Positions 1-6,539 of a stretch of 8,384 nt of DNA are shown here, in pieces. The notes below the pieces were generated by a model. The model was given only the letters and a program-made list of their open reading frames with translations, ran no database searches and was not told the DNA's origin. Source of the stretch: Bdellovibrionales bacterium (GTDB taxonomy: Bacteria > Bdellovibrionota > UBA1018 > CAIMNF01); NCBI GenBank assembly GCA_947457605.1, contig CANGWP010000098.1, positions 1 through 8,384 of the forward strand. The letters run 5' to 3'. Position 1 is the first letter of the stretch. Each line of letters opens with the position of its first letter. Made by a program: the position numbers and the translations under genes.

Positions 1-1
1 C

Positions 2-880
2 AAGCTCGATGGCACTGGATACATATTTCTATCGGATGCTCCCCTGGGCCGACATTTGCCCAAATCAACCACTGCGGCAGATTGGGCCAAATTCAGCGAA
101 CACTCAGAGGCGTCGGTCCTGAAAGATTGGATCAGGAAGGAACCAAGAACGAAGATCGGCTTCAAAGACGGCAGGATTTCCGAGATTTCTTTTGGTGGCA
201 CCACTTATCGTTTTAAGACGGGAAAGGAGGGTCGCATCTTTTCCCTGAATCATCCCGAGATGAAGGGCGGATTTTTTGTTGATCCAGAGGCGATCTGGGA
301 TCTGAACGCGAGCGATCTCAAAGCGGCGCTGAACCCTGGTTTTGGTAGCTGCAAGAAATATTCAGGGCCCATCGGCCGTTTTGGAAGGCACTACGACACC
401 CTTCTCTTCAAAAAAATGCCTAGCGAAAAAAAGCATCTTGAACGCTTAGCAGAGATCCGGGATCGTTTTATTGAATTCTGTGTTCCGAAGGACTTACGTG
501 ATCATTTAGGAAAACTGGAATGTCCGCCTCAGCTCCCCTCACCCTTCCCACCAAAATTCTGCCTGGTATCCCTGAGCGACAGGATCCATATTCCTTATGA
601 CCCGAAATACTTTAAGTTCGAGTTCAGCCTTGGGCATTCCCCAGAAGAAGTCGCGCTATCCCTGCGGAAATCGGGAATCTACAAATTTCTTAGCTCAGTC
701 GAGGAAATTGAAAAAACCTTGGATCTCGGCGAAGGAAACTCCCTCCGCTTGAAGAAGACCCCGGAAGGTCTGAAGTATTTATCCATCAAAAATAAGGATG
801 TCGCAAAATCAAAGTCCGAATCGAAAACAGGCCCCTCCAAGGAAGCCTGGTGGGAGTGGCACAGGATTCCCGGACTATGA
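2..880 (+). CDS. Unrecognised protein, C-terminal part (5' end outside window)
   Basis: The reading frame is already open at the left edge (first residues KLDGTGYIFLSDAPLG) and runs 292 codons to TGA at 878-880. The TTG at 56 is therefore probably an ordinary Leu codon rather than the start. I do not recognise the family. The visible part is soluble-looking with no membrane segment, rich in Lys and Glu, with a central Gly/aromatic stretch (GFGSCKKYSGPIGRFGRHYD) and two Cys further on. A Lys/Ser-rich linker leads to a Trp-rich end (AWWEWHRIPGL). It overlaps the convergent hydrolase gene by 6 bases, the two stop codons sitting side by side. Steady codon usage and length make it a real gene; its function cannot be assigned from what is visible. 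Confidence 0.75.
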   Translation, partial: KLDGTGYIFLSDAPLGRHLPKSTTAADWAKFSEHSEASVLKDWIRKEPRTKIGFKDGRISEISFGGTTYRFKTGKEGRIFSLNHPEMKGGFFVDPEAIWDLNASDLKAALNPGFGSCKKYSGPIGRFGRHYDTLLFKKMPSEKKHLERLAEIRDRFIEFCVPKDLRDHLGKLECPPQLPSPFPPKFCLVSLSDRIHIPYDPKYFKFEFSLGHSPEEVALSLRKSGIYKFLSSVEEIEKTLDLGEGNSLRLKKTPEGLKYLSIKNKDVAKSKSESKTGPSKEAWWEWHRIPGL

Positions 881-1639
881 TGGGATTGGTTTAATCCAAT
901 CTTTTAACTTTCCAATGATCCAAGGGCCATCATCCGTAGCAAGATCATGATTCGCAGTCTCATGAATTTCGAGGAGTCCACCAAAATGGCTCGCGATTCT
1001 TTCAGAGCACGAAACATCGACGAGCTGATCCCCCCTTGCTCCGAGAACGAACAAAGGAATGGAAATTTTGGCGGGTGGTATGAATCGGAGGGCGGAAACA
1101 ATCTGTGCCAAGGCATCTTTCTTTCTAACTTTTTTTGCAAACTCAGTATGCCTTTGCGCAAGACCGGAGAGGCGCTCTCCTGAGAGATTTGTCGTCATTT
1201 CCAGAATTTTACGCTCCCTGCTTTCTACGCTTGCCCCTGCAAAAAACGACAGAATCCTCGGATAGTTCTTTGGTTTAAGTCGCTTGTTGAATGGGCTTAG
1301 GCCGGTTGCACTCGAGTTGATCAAAACCAAACCCTGAAAGTCATCTGAAAAGCGGGACGCCCAATTCATTGCGACCATTCCTCCAAGCGACACCGCGAGG
1401 AGATAACAGACCTCACCCTTTTCCTTTGGTATCGCAAGCCAACGCCTTCGGACATCATCAACGATGCCATCAATGGTAAATGGGGATGCTCGTTCGGATT
1501 CTGTGCCGAATCCCGGAAAATCGAGCATGTGGACCTCGGCAGATGAATCAAATTCCCGCATGGACTCCAGTAATTGCCGGGGAAATTCCCCCCAATGCCT
1601 TTGTTCCCGAACCAACCCTCTCAAGATAAGCCATTTCAT
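875..1639 (-). CDS. Alpha/beta hydrolase fold protein
   Basis: A 254-residue serine hydrolase of the alpha/beta fold, probably cytoplasmic (no signal peptide). Strand 1 runs into the oxyanion region LRGLVREQRHWG (residues 6-17). DFPGFGT follows at 40-46. The nucleophile elbow is A-V-S-L-G-G, with Ser84 as nucleophile and Ala in place of the first Gly of G-x-S-x-G. The acid is probably Asp204 (GARGDQLVD), and His231 (ETANHDLATDDG) completes the triad. Residues 110-185 form a helical cap. The arrangement resembles small esterase/MenH/BioH-like hydrolases, but the substrate cannot be read from the sequence. ATG at 1639 begins MKWLILRGL just before the first strand; no convincing Shine-Dalgarno precedes it. 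A terminator-like hairpin and structured RNA lie just upstream, so expression may be set by that leader. Confidence 0.85.
   Translation of the reverse strand: MKWLILRGLVREQRHWGEFPRQLLESMREFDSSAEVHMLDFPGFGTESERASPFTIDGIVDDVRRRWLAIPKEKGEVCYLLAVSLGGMVAMNWASRFSDDFQGLVLINSSATGLSPFNKRLKPKNYPRILSFFAGASVESRERKILEMTTNLSGERLSGLAQRHTEFAKKVRKKDALAQIVSALRFIPPAKISIPLFVLGARGDQLVDVSCSERIASHFGGLLEIHETANHDLATDDGPWIIGKLKDWIKPIPS
884..905 (+). terminator. Possible weak hairpin terminator for the left-edge gene
   Basis: A perfect 6-bp inverted repeat, gattgg (884-889) and ccaatc (896-901), is separated by 6 bases and followed by TTTT at 902-905, starting 4 bases after the stop of the left-edge gene. The stem has few G-C pairs and the T tract is short, so termination would be weak. 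The same bases encode the C-terminus of the hydrolase on the other strand (DWIKPI), so the repeat may be accidental. Confidence 0.25.
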
Positions 1640-1663
1640 GATTCAAGAGCATAAAATATCGAA

Positions 1664-1700
1664 GGCCCGAAAGACACGAAACTTTCACGCCTTTCGAGCC
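1664..1700 (-). terminator. Terminator-like hairpin upstream of the hydrolase
   Basis: Read on the minus strand, GGCTCGAAAG (1700-1691) pairs with CTTTCGGGCC (1673-1664) as 10 bp including one G-U wobble, with a 17-base loop. A T-rich tail follows (TTCGATATTTTAT, 1663-1651). On the plus strand the wobble becomes a C-A mismatch and no T tract follows, so a minus-strand transcript is the better reading. It could end an RNA made from 1842 towards 1700, or attenuate the hydrolase gene whose ATG lies 24 bases further on. The tail is interrupted, so strength is uncertain. Confidence 0.4.
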
Positions 1701-1842
1701 CCCGCTCTGAGGAGGTGGTGGGTACAGCCTTGTTGTCCCTAGCCCGATTTGCGGAAGAGGAACATCTTTTCGGGTCCGGGGTACTTGGACCCAAATTCGG
1801 CTTCCCTGCGCGCCCACCTCCAGAAGCATCGCACAGGGACAA
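1701..1842 (-). ncRNA. Candidate structured RNA (unknown family, 6S-like possibility)
   Basis: This stretch between the small Cys/His gene and the hydrolase has no credible protein gene but dense complementarity. In plus coordinates: 1733-1740 with 1835-1842 (8 bp, perfect); 1711-1718 with 1814-1821 (8 bp, GC-rich, perfect); 1741-1751 with 1792-1802 (9 of 11); 1772-1777 with 1787-1792 (6 bp, perfect); and an alternative 1803-1812 with 1830-1839 (10 bp, a G-U wobble on the minus strand but a mismatch on the plus). The first two helices cross, so together they would make a pseudoknot; otherwise they compete. On the minus strand GAAGCCGAATTT resembles the central-bubble strand of 6S RNA (GAGCCGATATTT in E. 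coli), with 1711-1718/1814-1821 as closing stem, but the rest of the 6S consensus is not evident. Alternatives are a 3'-UTR sRNA of the small gene or a 5' leader of the hydrolase. Confidence 0.45.
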
Positions 1843-1849
1843 ATTTGAT

Positions 1850-2074
1850 TTATGCAGCTTTTGCAGTCTTCACGCGCTCTTGGTACGCCATGAAGTGATC
1901 GTATTTTTTGTCAAAGTCCGAAACCTTTTGACCCACCTTTGTGATCAAACCGAACTTGAACCATTCATAATGCTCCGGGCAAAATGTGAATCTAAACTGA
2001 GGTTTTTTACAGCCCCCGCATTTACATCCTTCTGCCCCTACAACTTCCATTTCTGGTTTTTTACCCTTTCCCAT
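1850..2074 (-). CDS. Small Cys/His putative metal-binding protein
   Basis: A 74-residue basic protein. Cys17, Cys19, Cys22, Cys32 and His35 form C-x-C-x2-C-x9-C-x2-H, followed by an aromatic segment EHYEWFKFGLITK (34-46) and an Ala/Lys-rich, probably helical tail. The spacing suits a single zinc or other metal site; that function is inference. I cannot name the family. There is no signal peptide, so it is probably cytoplasmic. The ATG at 2074 is fixed by a full AGGAGGT six bases upstream (2081-2087), the strongest ribosome site in the window. A FliA-like promoter lies just beyond it. Together these suggest strong, regulated expression, perhaps linked to motility. A structured RNA region follows the stop codon on the same strand and could be its 3' UTR. 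Confidence 0.75.
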   Translation of the reverse strand: MGKGKKPEMEVVGAEGCKCGGCKKPQFRFTFCPEHYEWFKFGLITKVGQKVSDFDKKYDHFMAYQERVKTAKAA

Positions 2075-2080
2075 GATGCT

Positions 2081-2087
2081 ACCTCCT
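2081..2087 (-). promoter_or_regulatory. Strong Shine-Dalgarno of the small Cys/His gene
   Basis: Minus-strand AGGAGGT, six bases before the ATG at 2074, is a near-perfect complement to the 16S 3' end. It settles the start codon. It also stands out because the other genes in the window have weak or no recognisable ribosome sites. Confidence 0.8.
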
Positions 2088-2094
2088 GGGATAC

Positions 2095-2122
2095 CTATCG
2101 GCAGCTTCTTGACTAAACTTGA
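2095..2122 (-). promoter_or_regulatory. Sigma-28 (FliA)-like promoter of the small Cys/His gene
   Basis: On the minus strand TCAAGTTT (2122-2115), 12 bases, then GCCGATAG (2102-2095). The enterobacterial FliA consensus is TAAAGTTT-N11-GCCGATAA, so 14 of 16 positions match with a spacer one base longer. Transcription would start near 2088-2090, just ahead of the Shine-Dalgarno, giving a very short leader. I see no good housekeeping promoter in the same gap. No flagellar gene is visible nearby to support it independently. Confidence 0.5.
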
Positions 2123-2246
2123 GTAAAAAGTTCAGGAAATTATTTCTTAATCGGCGCCTCAGTGACCCCGCGACCTTAAATTAATCACATTTAACAATGC
2201 GCTTTCTTCGGTTGGGAATCTCCAAACCCTGCGCTAGCATTTCGCA

Positions 2247-3047
2247 GTGAACACCAGGGAAGACACAAACCCTCAAGGATCCGAATATCGTGGGCCACGA
2301 GGATGGTACGAAAGCCTCCTGAGAAGGCATCAACGCCTTGTGTTATCTGCGACTCTGATCATGCTTTACCTTCTGATCGCCGCATTGCTCGGGTTGGCTC
2401 TGGCTCCGGGCATCGGCGTCTGTCTTCATTTGTTCCAGGTAAGCGATGGCCTTGCTCCACTCATCGCCTTACCTCTGAAAGGATTTACGGTTTTTCTGGG
2501 ATTTCTGATCTTCGGATTTTGCAGTATCCTGCTGGTGCCGCTACCAAACAGGCTCATTCTGCGATTTCTTAAGCCATGTCGTGGCCCCTATTTCTCCACC
2601 AAGATATTTCCGTGGTACGCTCACAACATTCTCACCTATTCCATCCGGTACACATTCATGGAATGGATAACTCCAACCCCTTTCAATTTGTTTTTTTTTC
2701 GTCAAATGGGAATGAAGATCGGGGCGCGTTCTGAAATCAACACAAGCAATATCAGTGATCCCGGCTTAATCACTCTGGAGGAGGAAGTAACCATCGGGGG
2801 TTCGGCAACCATCCTTGCCCATTATGCGGTAAGAGGGTATCTGGTGATAGCGCCCGTTCTTATCAAAAAAGGGGCTACCATCGGACTGAGAGCAGTCATC
2901 ATGGGAGGTACGGAAATCGGTGAGGGAGCGAAAATCCTGCCAAACTCAGTTGTACTTCCGAAATCCCGGGTACCCGCCGGTGAAACATGGGCAGGAGTAC
3001 CGGCGAAAAAAATTGAGGAAGGTCCCGCTTCAGAGCATCAGGGCTGA
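2247..3047 (+). CDS. Membrane-anchored left-handed beta-helix (hexapeptide) acyltransferase
   Basis: A 266-residue protein that probably transfers an acyl (acetyl) group from CoA or a carrier to an acceptor at the membrane; the acceptor is unknown. After a polar N-terminus come two hydrophobic segments (about 32-58 and 74-100). From about residue 152 (FRQMGMKIGARSEI) there are imperfect hexapeptide repeats, EEEVTIGGSATI, APVLIKKGATIGLRAVIMGGTEIGEGAKILPNS in outline, closing with WAGVPAKKI (249-257), typical of LacA/NodL/WcaF-type enzymes. His192 in the loop AHYAVRG is a candidate catalytic residue. The order of membrane pair then beta-helix resembles one half of the C-terminal module of Pls/PosA-type proteins. 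The start is GTG at 2247 with a poor ribosome site; the next in-frame Met lies inside the first membrane segment. Its 3' end overlaps the PEP carboxykinase gene by 18 bases. Confidence 0.75.
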   Translation: MNTREDTNPQGSEYRGPRGWYESLLRRHQRLVLSATLIMLYLLIAALLGLALAPGIGVCLHLFQVSDGLAPLIALPLKGFTVFLGFLIFGFCSILLVPLPNRLILRFLKPCRGPYFSTKIFPWYAHNILTYSIRYTFMEWITPTPFNLFFFRQMGMKIGARSEINTSNISDPGLITLEEEVTIGGSATILAHYAVRGYLVIAPVLIKKGATIGLRAVIMGGTEIGEGAKILPNSVVLPKSRVPAGETWAGVPAKKIEEGPASEHQG

Positions 3048-3090
3048 AGCACTTCCGGACTTGGAAGTAGCCGATTTGGTTTCAAACCGG
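3027..3090. terminator. Tandem inverted repeats at a convergent gene junction
   Basis: Three neighbouring inverted repeats occupy the shared ends of the two convergent genes: gcttcag/ctgaagc (3027-3033 with 3044-3050, perfect 7 bp), acttcc/ggaagt (3051-3056 with 3063-3068, perfect 6 bp), and ccgatttg/caaaccgg (3071-3078 with 3083-3090, one mismatch, a G-U pair in the minus RNA). No T tract directly follows on the plus strand. On the minus strand a run of seven T lies at 3012-3006, 14 bases past the first hairpin. They may act as a two-way terminator or RNA 3'-end barrier; this is inference. Confidence 0.35.
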
Positions 3091-4940
3091 GAGGTCAGAG
3101 TCTTATGAATCTCGTGAAACCTTTTTGGGATTCGGTTATTCAGCTTTTCGATCAGCTCACTCTGCAATCGCAATTCCTGCGACCATTCATCTTTATCGAT
3201 TTTGGATACCGCCTCAAATTGGACCTCATTCATGTCGAGTCCCCTCCAATTCAGATCTTGATACCCCGGGACGGTTCCAATTTCGGTTTCCCGCCCCTTG
3301 GTCACGCCCTTCACGCGTCCAATAATCCACTCCAAAACCCGCATGTTTTCACCGTATCCCGGCCACATGAATTTTCCATCCGGCCCCTTCCGAAACCAAT
3401 TCACGCCGAAAATCTTTGGGGGATTGCTTAGACCTTTCCCCATATTGAGCCAGTGCTGAAAATAATCGCCCATATGATAGCCGCAAAATGGCAACATCGC
3501 AAAAGGATCACGACGAACCTGACCAACGGCCCCTGCTGCTGCCGCGGTGGTTTCCGAACCAATCGTCGCCGCCCAATAAACACCATTCTCCCAATCCCGA
3601 GGCTCAACTACGAGGGGAACTGTCGACCCCCGTCTTCCACCGAAGATGAAAGCACTGATGGGCACACCCTCGGGATTTTCCCAATTCGCATCAATCGATG
3701 GGCACTGGCTCGCAGGAGCCGTGAATCTGGCATTTGGATGAGCAGCCTTTTTACCGGTTTCCTTGCCAATTTCGGGTGTCCATGGATTGCCTTGCCAATC
3801 GGTCAAATTTCCCGGAGGTGTGTCGCTCAATCCCTCCCACCAAACATCGCCATCGTCGGTCAGAGCCACGTTGGTGAAAATTGTATTCTTTGAAATGGTC
3901 TTGATCGCGTTCTCATTCGTTCGGAGCGAAGTTCCAGGAGCAACTCCGAAATACCCGGCTTCCGGGTTGATTGCATAGAGGCGACCATCTTTTCCAGGCT
4001 TGATCCAAGCAATGTCATCACCGATGGTTGTAATCTTCCAACCACTGAGCGCCTTGGGCGGGATCAGCATCGCAAAATTTGTTTTTCCACAGGCACTGGG
4101 GAAAGCCGCTGCGATGTACGTCTTGTCACCCTTCGGGCTTTCCGCTCCGAGAATCAACATGTGTTCCGCGAGCCATCCTTCGTTTCTTCCCATAAAGGAC
4201 GCGATTCGAAGGGCAAAACACTTTTTCCCGAGAAGGGCGTTGCCGCCATATCCACTTCCATACGAAATAATGGTTTTGTCCTCTGGAAAATGCGTGATGT
4301 ACTTGACGTCTTTATTGCAAGGCCAAGCAGAATCCTTTTGGCCATTCTCCAAAGGAGCTCCCACGGTGTGGAGACAATGCACAAAGTCGGCACGATCCCC
4401 GAGAGCATCCAAAACCTTTCGTCCCATTCGGGTCATGATTCTCATGTTCACGACCACATAAGGGGAGTCAGAGATCTCCACCCCGATTTGAGAAATGGGA
4501 GAACCAATCGGCCCCATGCTAAAGGGAATCACATAAAGCGTTCTCCCACGCATGCACCCCTTTAGAAGAGGGTTGAGAGTTCGCTTCATTTCAACCGGAT
4601 CCATCCAGTTGTTGTTCGGACCGGCATCTTCGGGATTGCGCGTGCAAACGTAGGTCCTGTCTTCAACCCGTGCAACATCTGTTGGATCTGAAAGAGCGAG
4701 GAAACTTCCAGGGCGCTTTGCTTCATTCAAGCGCTTCAACATTCCCGAGGCTACCATCTCATTGCAGAGACGCGCATATTCCTCGTCGGACCCATCACAA
4801 AAATAAACATCCCTCGGCTCAACCAGGGCCGCCGTCTCCGAAACCCAACGTTTCAGTGTCTCGTTTTTCAGATATTCAGGGAACCGTATATTTTGGATTT
4901 TCATTGATCTAAGGTCACTTTCTTTTGTCATTTTTGTCAA
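3030..4940 (-). CDS. pckG: Phosphoenolpyruvate carboxykinase, GTP-dependent
   Basis: Converts oxaloacetate and GTP to phosphoenolpyruvate, CO2 and GDP (EC 4.1.1.32), the entry step of gluconeogenesis in the cytoplasm. The protein aligns with animal and bacterial GTP-type enzymes along nearly its whole length. Visible landmarks: PFSMGPIGSPISQIG (139-153); SYGSGYGGNALLGKKCFALR (226-245) with metal-ligand Lys; AEHMLILG (258-265) with His260; the GTP-type P-loop FPSACGKTN (280-288) with the reactive Cys284; GDDIAW (307-312) with Asp309; FGGRRGSTVPLV (433-444); and, further on, the guanine-pocket region PFCGYHMGDYF. The C-terminus carries a Ser/Ala/Lys-rich tail that coincides with the tandem hairpins. 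The start is unsettled: TTG at 4940 has GGAAG five bases upstream, while ATG at 4931 and ATG at 4904 (MKIQNIRF) lack a good site. It lies 12 bases after dacB, probably in one operon. Confidence 0.97.
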   Translation of the reverse strand: MTKMTKESDLRSMKIQNIRFPEYLKNETLKRWVSETAALVEPRDVYFCDGSDEEYARLCNEMVASGMLKRLNEAKRPGSFLALSDPTDVARVEDRTYVCTRNPEDAGPNNNWMDPVEMKRTLNPLLKGCMRGRTLYVIPFSMGPIGSPISQIGVEISDSPYVVVNMRIMTRMGRKVLDALGDRADFVHCLHTVGAPLENGQKDSAWPCNKDVKYITHFPEDKTIISYGSGYGGNALLGKKCFALRIASFMGRNEGWLAEHMLILGAESPKGDKTYIAAAFPSACGKTNFAMLIPPKALSGWKITTIGDDIAWIKPGKDGRLYAINPEAGYFGVAPGTSLRTNENAIKTISKNTIFTNVALTDDGDVWWEGLSDTPPGNLTDWQGNPWTPEIGKETGKKAAHPNARFTAPASQCPSIDANWENPEGVPISAFIFGGRRGSTVPLVVEPRDWENGVYWAATIGSETTAAAAGAVGQVRRDPFAMLPFCGYHMGDYFQHWLNMGKGLSNPPKIFGVNWFRKGPDGKFMWPGYGENMRVLEWIIGRVKGVTKGRETEIGTVPGYQDLNWRGLDMNEVQFEAVSKIDKDEWSQELRLQSELIEKLNNRIPKRFHEIHKTLTSRFETKSATSKSGSASALML

Positions 4941-4952
4941 TCGATCTTCCGT

Positions 4953-6539
4953 TTAATTTTGGGTTTTTCCGGAGTTCTGTGCCGCGAAATTCACCACAAT
5001 TCCGTCAATCAGGGGACGCGCTTTGGCAGCAGACAGATCTGAATCACTCAATACAACAAATGGCTCCGGCGTACCGCCAGGCTGTGAGAGAAAATATCCC
5101 GCAAGGTTTGAGATCCCGTTCAAAGTACCGGTTTTTGCATGAATTCGTCCGTAAGTATGACTTGAGGAAACAAGCGTGGCTCGATTGAGGAGGGTTCCGG
5201 ATTTTCCGGCAACTGCGAAGGTTGAAAAGAGCTCATCAAAATAGGGTTCTTGTCTGAGTCTTGAGAGAAAAGCATACACCAAATCCGGCCTGACCCGATT
5301 GAAAAGATTCAATCCGCTTCCATCTTCCATCCTGACTCCAGCCATCAGACTTTCATCACCCACCAAGTCTCGAATCATTGCCTCCATCCAGGATCCCGAG
5401 TCGAGAGATTCCTTTTGAACTCCTACTTCGAAGAAAATTCGATCCATTACACCGTTTATGCTGTACTGAACCGCTTGCTGCAGAATCTCAATCATGCTGC
5501 GGGAAGAAAGATCCACATGGATTGGAAAAAACTCGGCACCCTTGCTCTCTTCTCGGGGTGCCTCATCGTATGCAATACCAGCCTCTTTGATCCTTTCAAT
5601 GAAAAGATTTCGCAGCCAGGTCGATCCCTGATGAACAGGCAAATCAAAAACCAAGGGTCCCTTTGAAAAATACCCTGAAAATACGTACTCCTGAATCCGG
5701 CCCCGTTCATCAAACATGGGAGTGACCCTCACGCTGTTGGATCCCTCTTTCGACTTCGACAGTCTCATTCTCACAGGAACCGATACGCCATCCGTCGTCC
5801 ATCCGAAACGACTGATTGATGAAATCCGAAATTGCCCGCAATTTCCATTCGCCTGAAACTCCGTCTGCATCATGGCCATGCATTCCAGACTCCAACCCTC
5901 TCTCCACCCGGCGGGTCTTGAAATCTCGAGAAGTTCGGGCCGAAGGGACTCCATCAAAATCGGACCCACCACTCTATGAACCAATTTTTCCCTCAGCGTC
6001 TGGACAACCTTCATCAAGCGAGCGTTAAGATTCTCCCTCGTAGTTTCCAGTTCCCCCTCAAAAGCCTCATGACCCCACGTGGGATCTCCGGATATCTTGA
6101 ATTTTGGGCTCGTCAGAGTCATTGTGAGGGGATCCAAATCCCCTGAAAACGAATTTTCGAACCGATAATCCGATCCCAAGTATTTCAACGCCGCCGCCGC
6201 GGTAAAAACTTTTTGAACCGAAGCTGGCACCATCGGCCCTATTTCGTTTTTTGAAAGGGACTGGGCGCCTTCGATTCGAATCCCAAGCTTCATTTTTTTC
6301 AGGGCCGTGTGTTTCTTGAAGTATTCTTTCCAGGGTAGGCCCGGGGAGCGAAGATCTCCGGATCCATTCGATCCAGTCTCGCTTGAATTCGGGGCATCCG
6401 GGAGATCAAGCGTCCAATGAAAGGCCGCCCCCACCGCGGAGGTGGAAGAAGAAACAAGCGTTAGAAGAGTTGCGAAAAGGATTGTGAACCAATTCATATT
6501 CGACTTAACGCGTCGGATATTAACATCGCACCCAATCAT
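4953..6539 (-). CDS. dacB: D-alanyl-D-alanine carboxypeptidase/endopeptidase, PBP4 family (peptidase S13)
   Basis: A periplasmic penicillin-binding protein that trims terminal D-Ala from peptidoglycan peptides and may cut D-Ala-mDAP cross-links. An N-terminal signal peptide is visible: charged region with Arg9, Arg10 and Lys12, then a hydrophobic core WFTILFATLLTLV, with likely cleavage near AVGA-AF. Catalytic motifs appear in order: S-V-Q-K (107-110, nucleophile Ser107, base Lys110), S-I-N (360-362), K-T-G (469-471). S13 hallmarks GDPTWG (151-156) and EDGSGLNLFNRV (405-416) are present. The roughly 250 residues between the first two motifs leave room for the inserted domains of E. coli PBP4. 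At 528 residues it is slightly longer than the usual 470-500. ATG at 6539 gives the charged signal-peptide head; ATG at 6497 is the alternative and would remove it. Ribosome site weak. A FliA-like -10 (ACCGATAA, 6559-6552) sits just upstream but lacks a good partner. Confidence 0.93.
   Translation of the reverse strand: MIGCDVNIRRVKSNMNWFTILFATLLTLVSSSTSAVGAAFHWTLDLPDAPNSSETGSNGSGDLRSPGLPWKEYFKKHTALKKMKLGIRIEGAQSLSKNEIGPMVPASVQKVFTAAAALKYLGSDYRFENSFSGDLDPLTMTLTSPKFKISGDPTWGHEAFEGELETTRENLNARLMKVVQTLREKLVHRVVGPILMESLRPELLEISRPAGWREGWSLECMAMMQTEFQANGNCGQFRISSISRFGWTTDGVSVPVRMRLSKSKEGSNSVRVTPMFDERGRIQEYVFSGYFSKGPLVFDLPVHQGSTWLRNLFIERIKEAGIAYDEAPREESKGAEFFPIHVDLSSRSMIEILQQAVQYSINGVMDRIFFEVGVQKESLDSGSWMEAMIRDLVGDESLMAGVRMEDGSGLNLFNRVRPDLVYAFLSRLRQEPYFDELFSTFAVAGKSGTLLNRATLVSSSHTYGRIHAKTGTLNGISNLAGYFLSQPGGTPEPFVVLSDSDLSAAKARPLIDGIVVNFAAQNSGKTQN

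Noticed and set aside
56..58. TTG as the start of the left-edge gene
   Set aside because: The frame is open back to the window edge with protein-like residues, so the codon is more likely internal.
1548..1842. Two minus-strand frames of 68 and 93 codons over the structured region
   Set aside because: No ribosome site, unlikely composition, and overlap with the hydrolase start; the region is better explained by RNA structure.
1701..1842. tRNA, 4.5S/SRP RNA, tmRNA or RNase P RNA as the identity of the structured region
   Set aside because: None of their conserved cores (T-loop, GGAAGGAAGCAG, tag frame with ACCA end, RNase P core) is visible on either strand.
1715..2116. Plus-strand 133-codon frame antisense to the small Cys/His gene
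   Set aside because: It is the reverse of a gene with a clear start and Shine-Dalgarno, and its protein looks random.
3105..4565. Several plus-strand frames opposite PEP carboxykinase, up to 153 codons
   Set aside because: They are antisense shadows of a strongly conserved enzyme, with no domain pattern or ribosome sites.
6161..6168. ACCGATAA on the plus strand, FliA-like -10
   Set aside because: Lies inside the dacB coding region with no plus-strand gene downstream.
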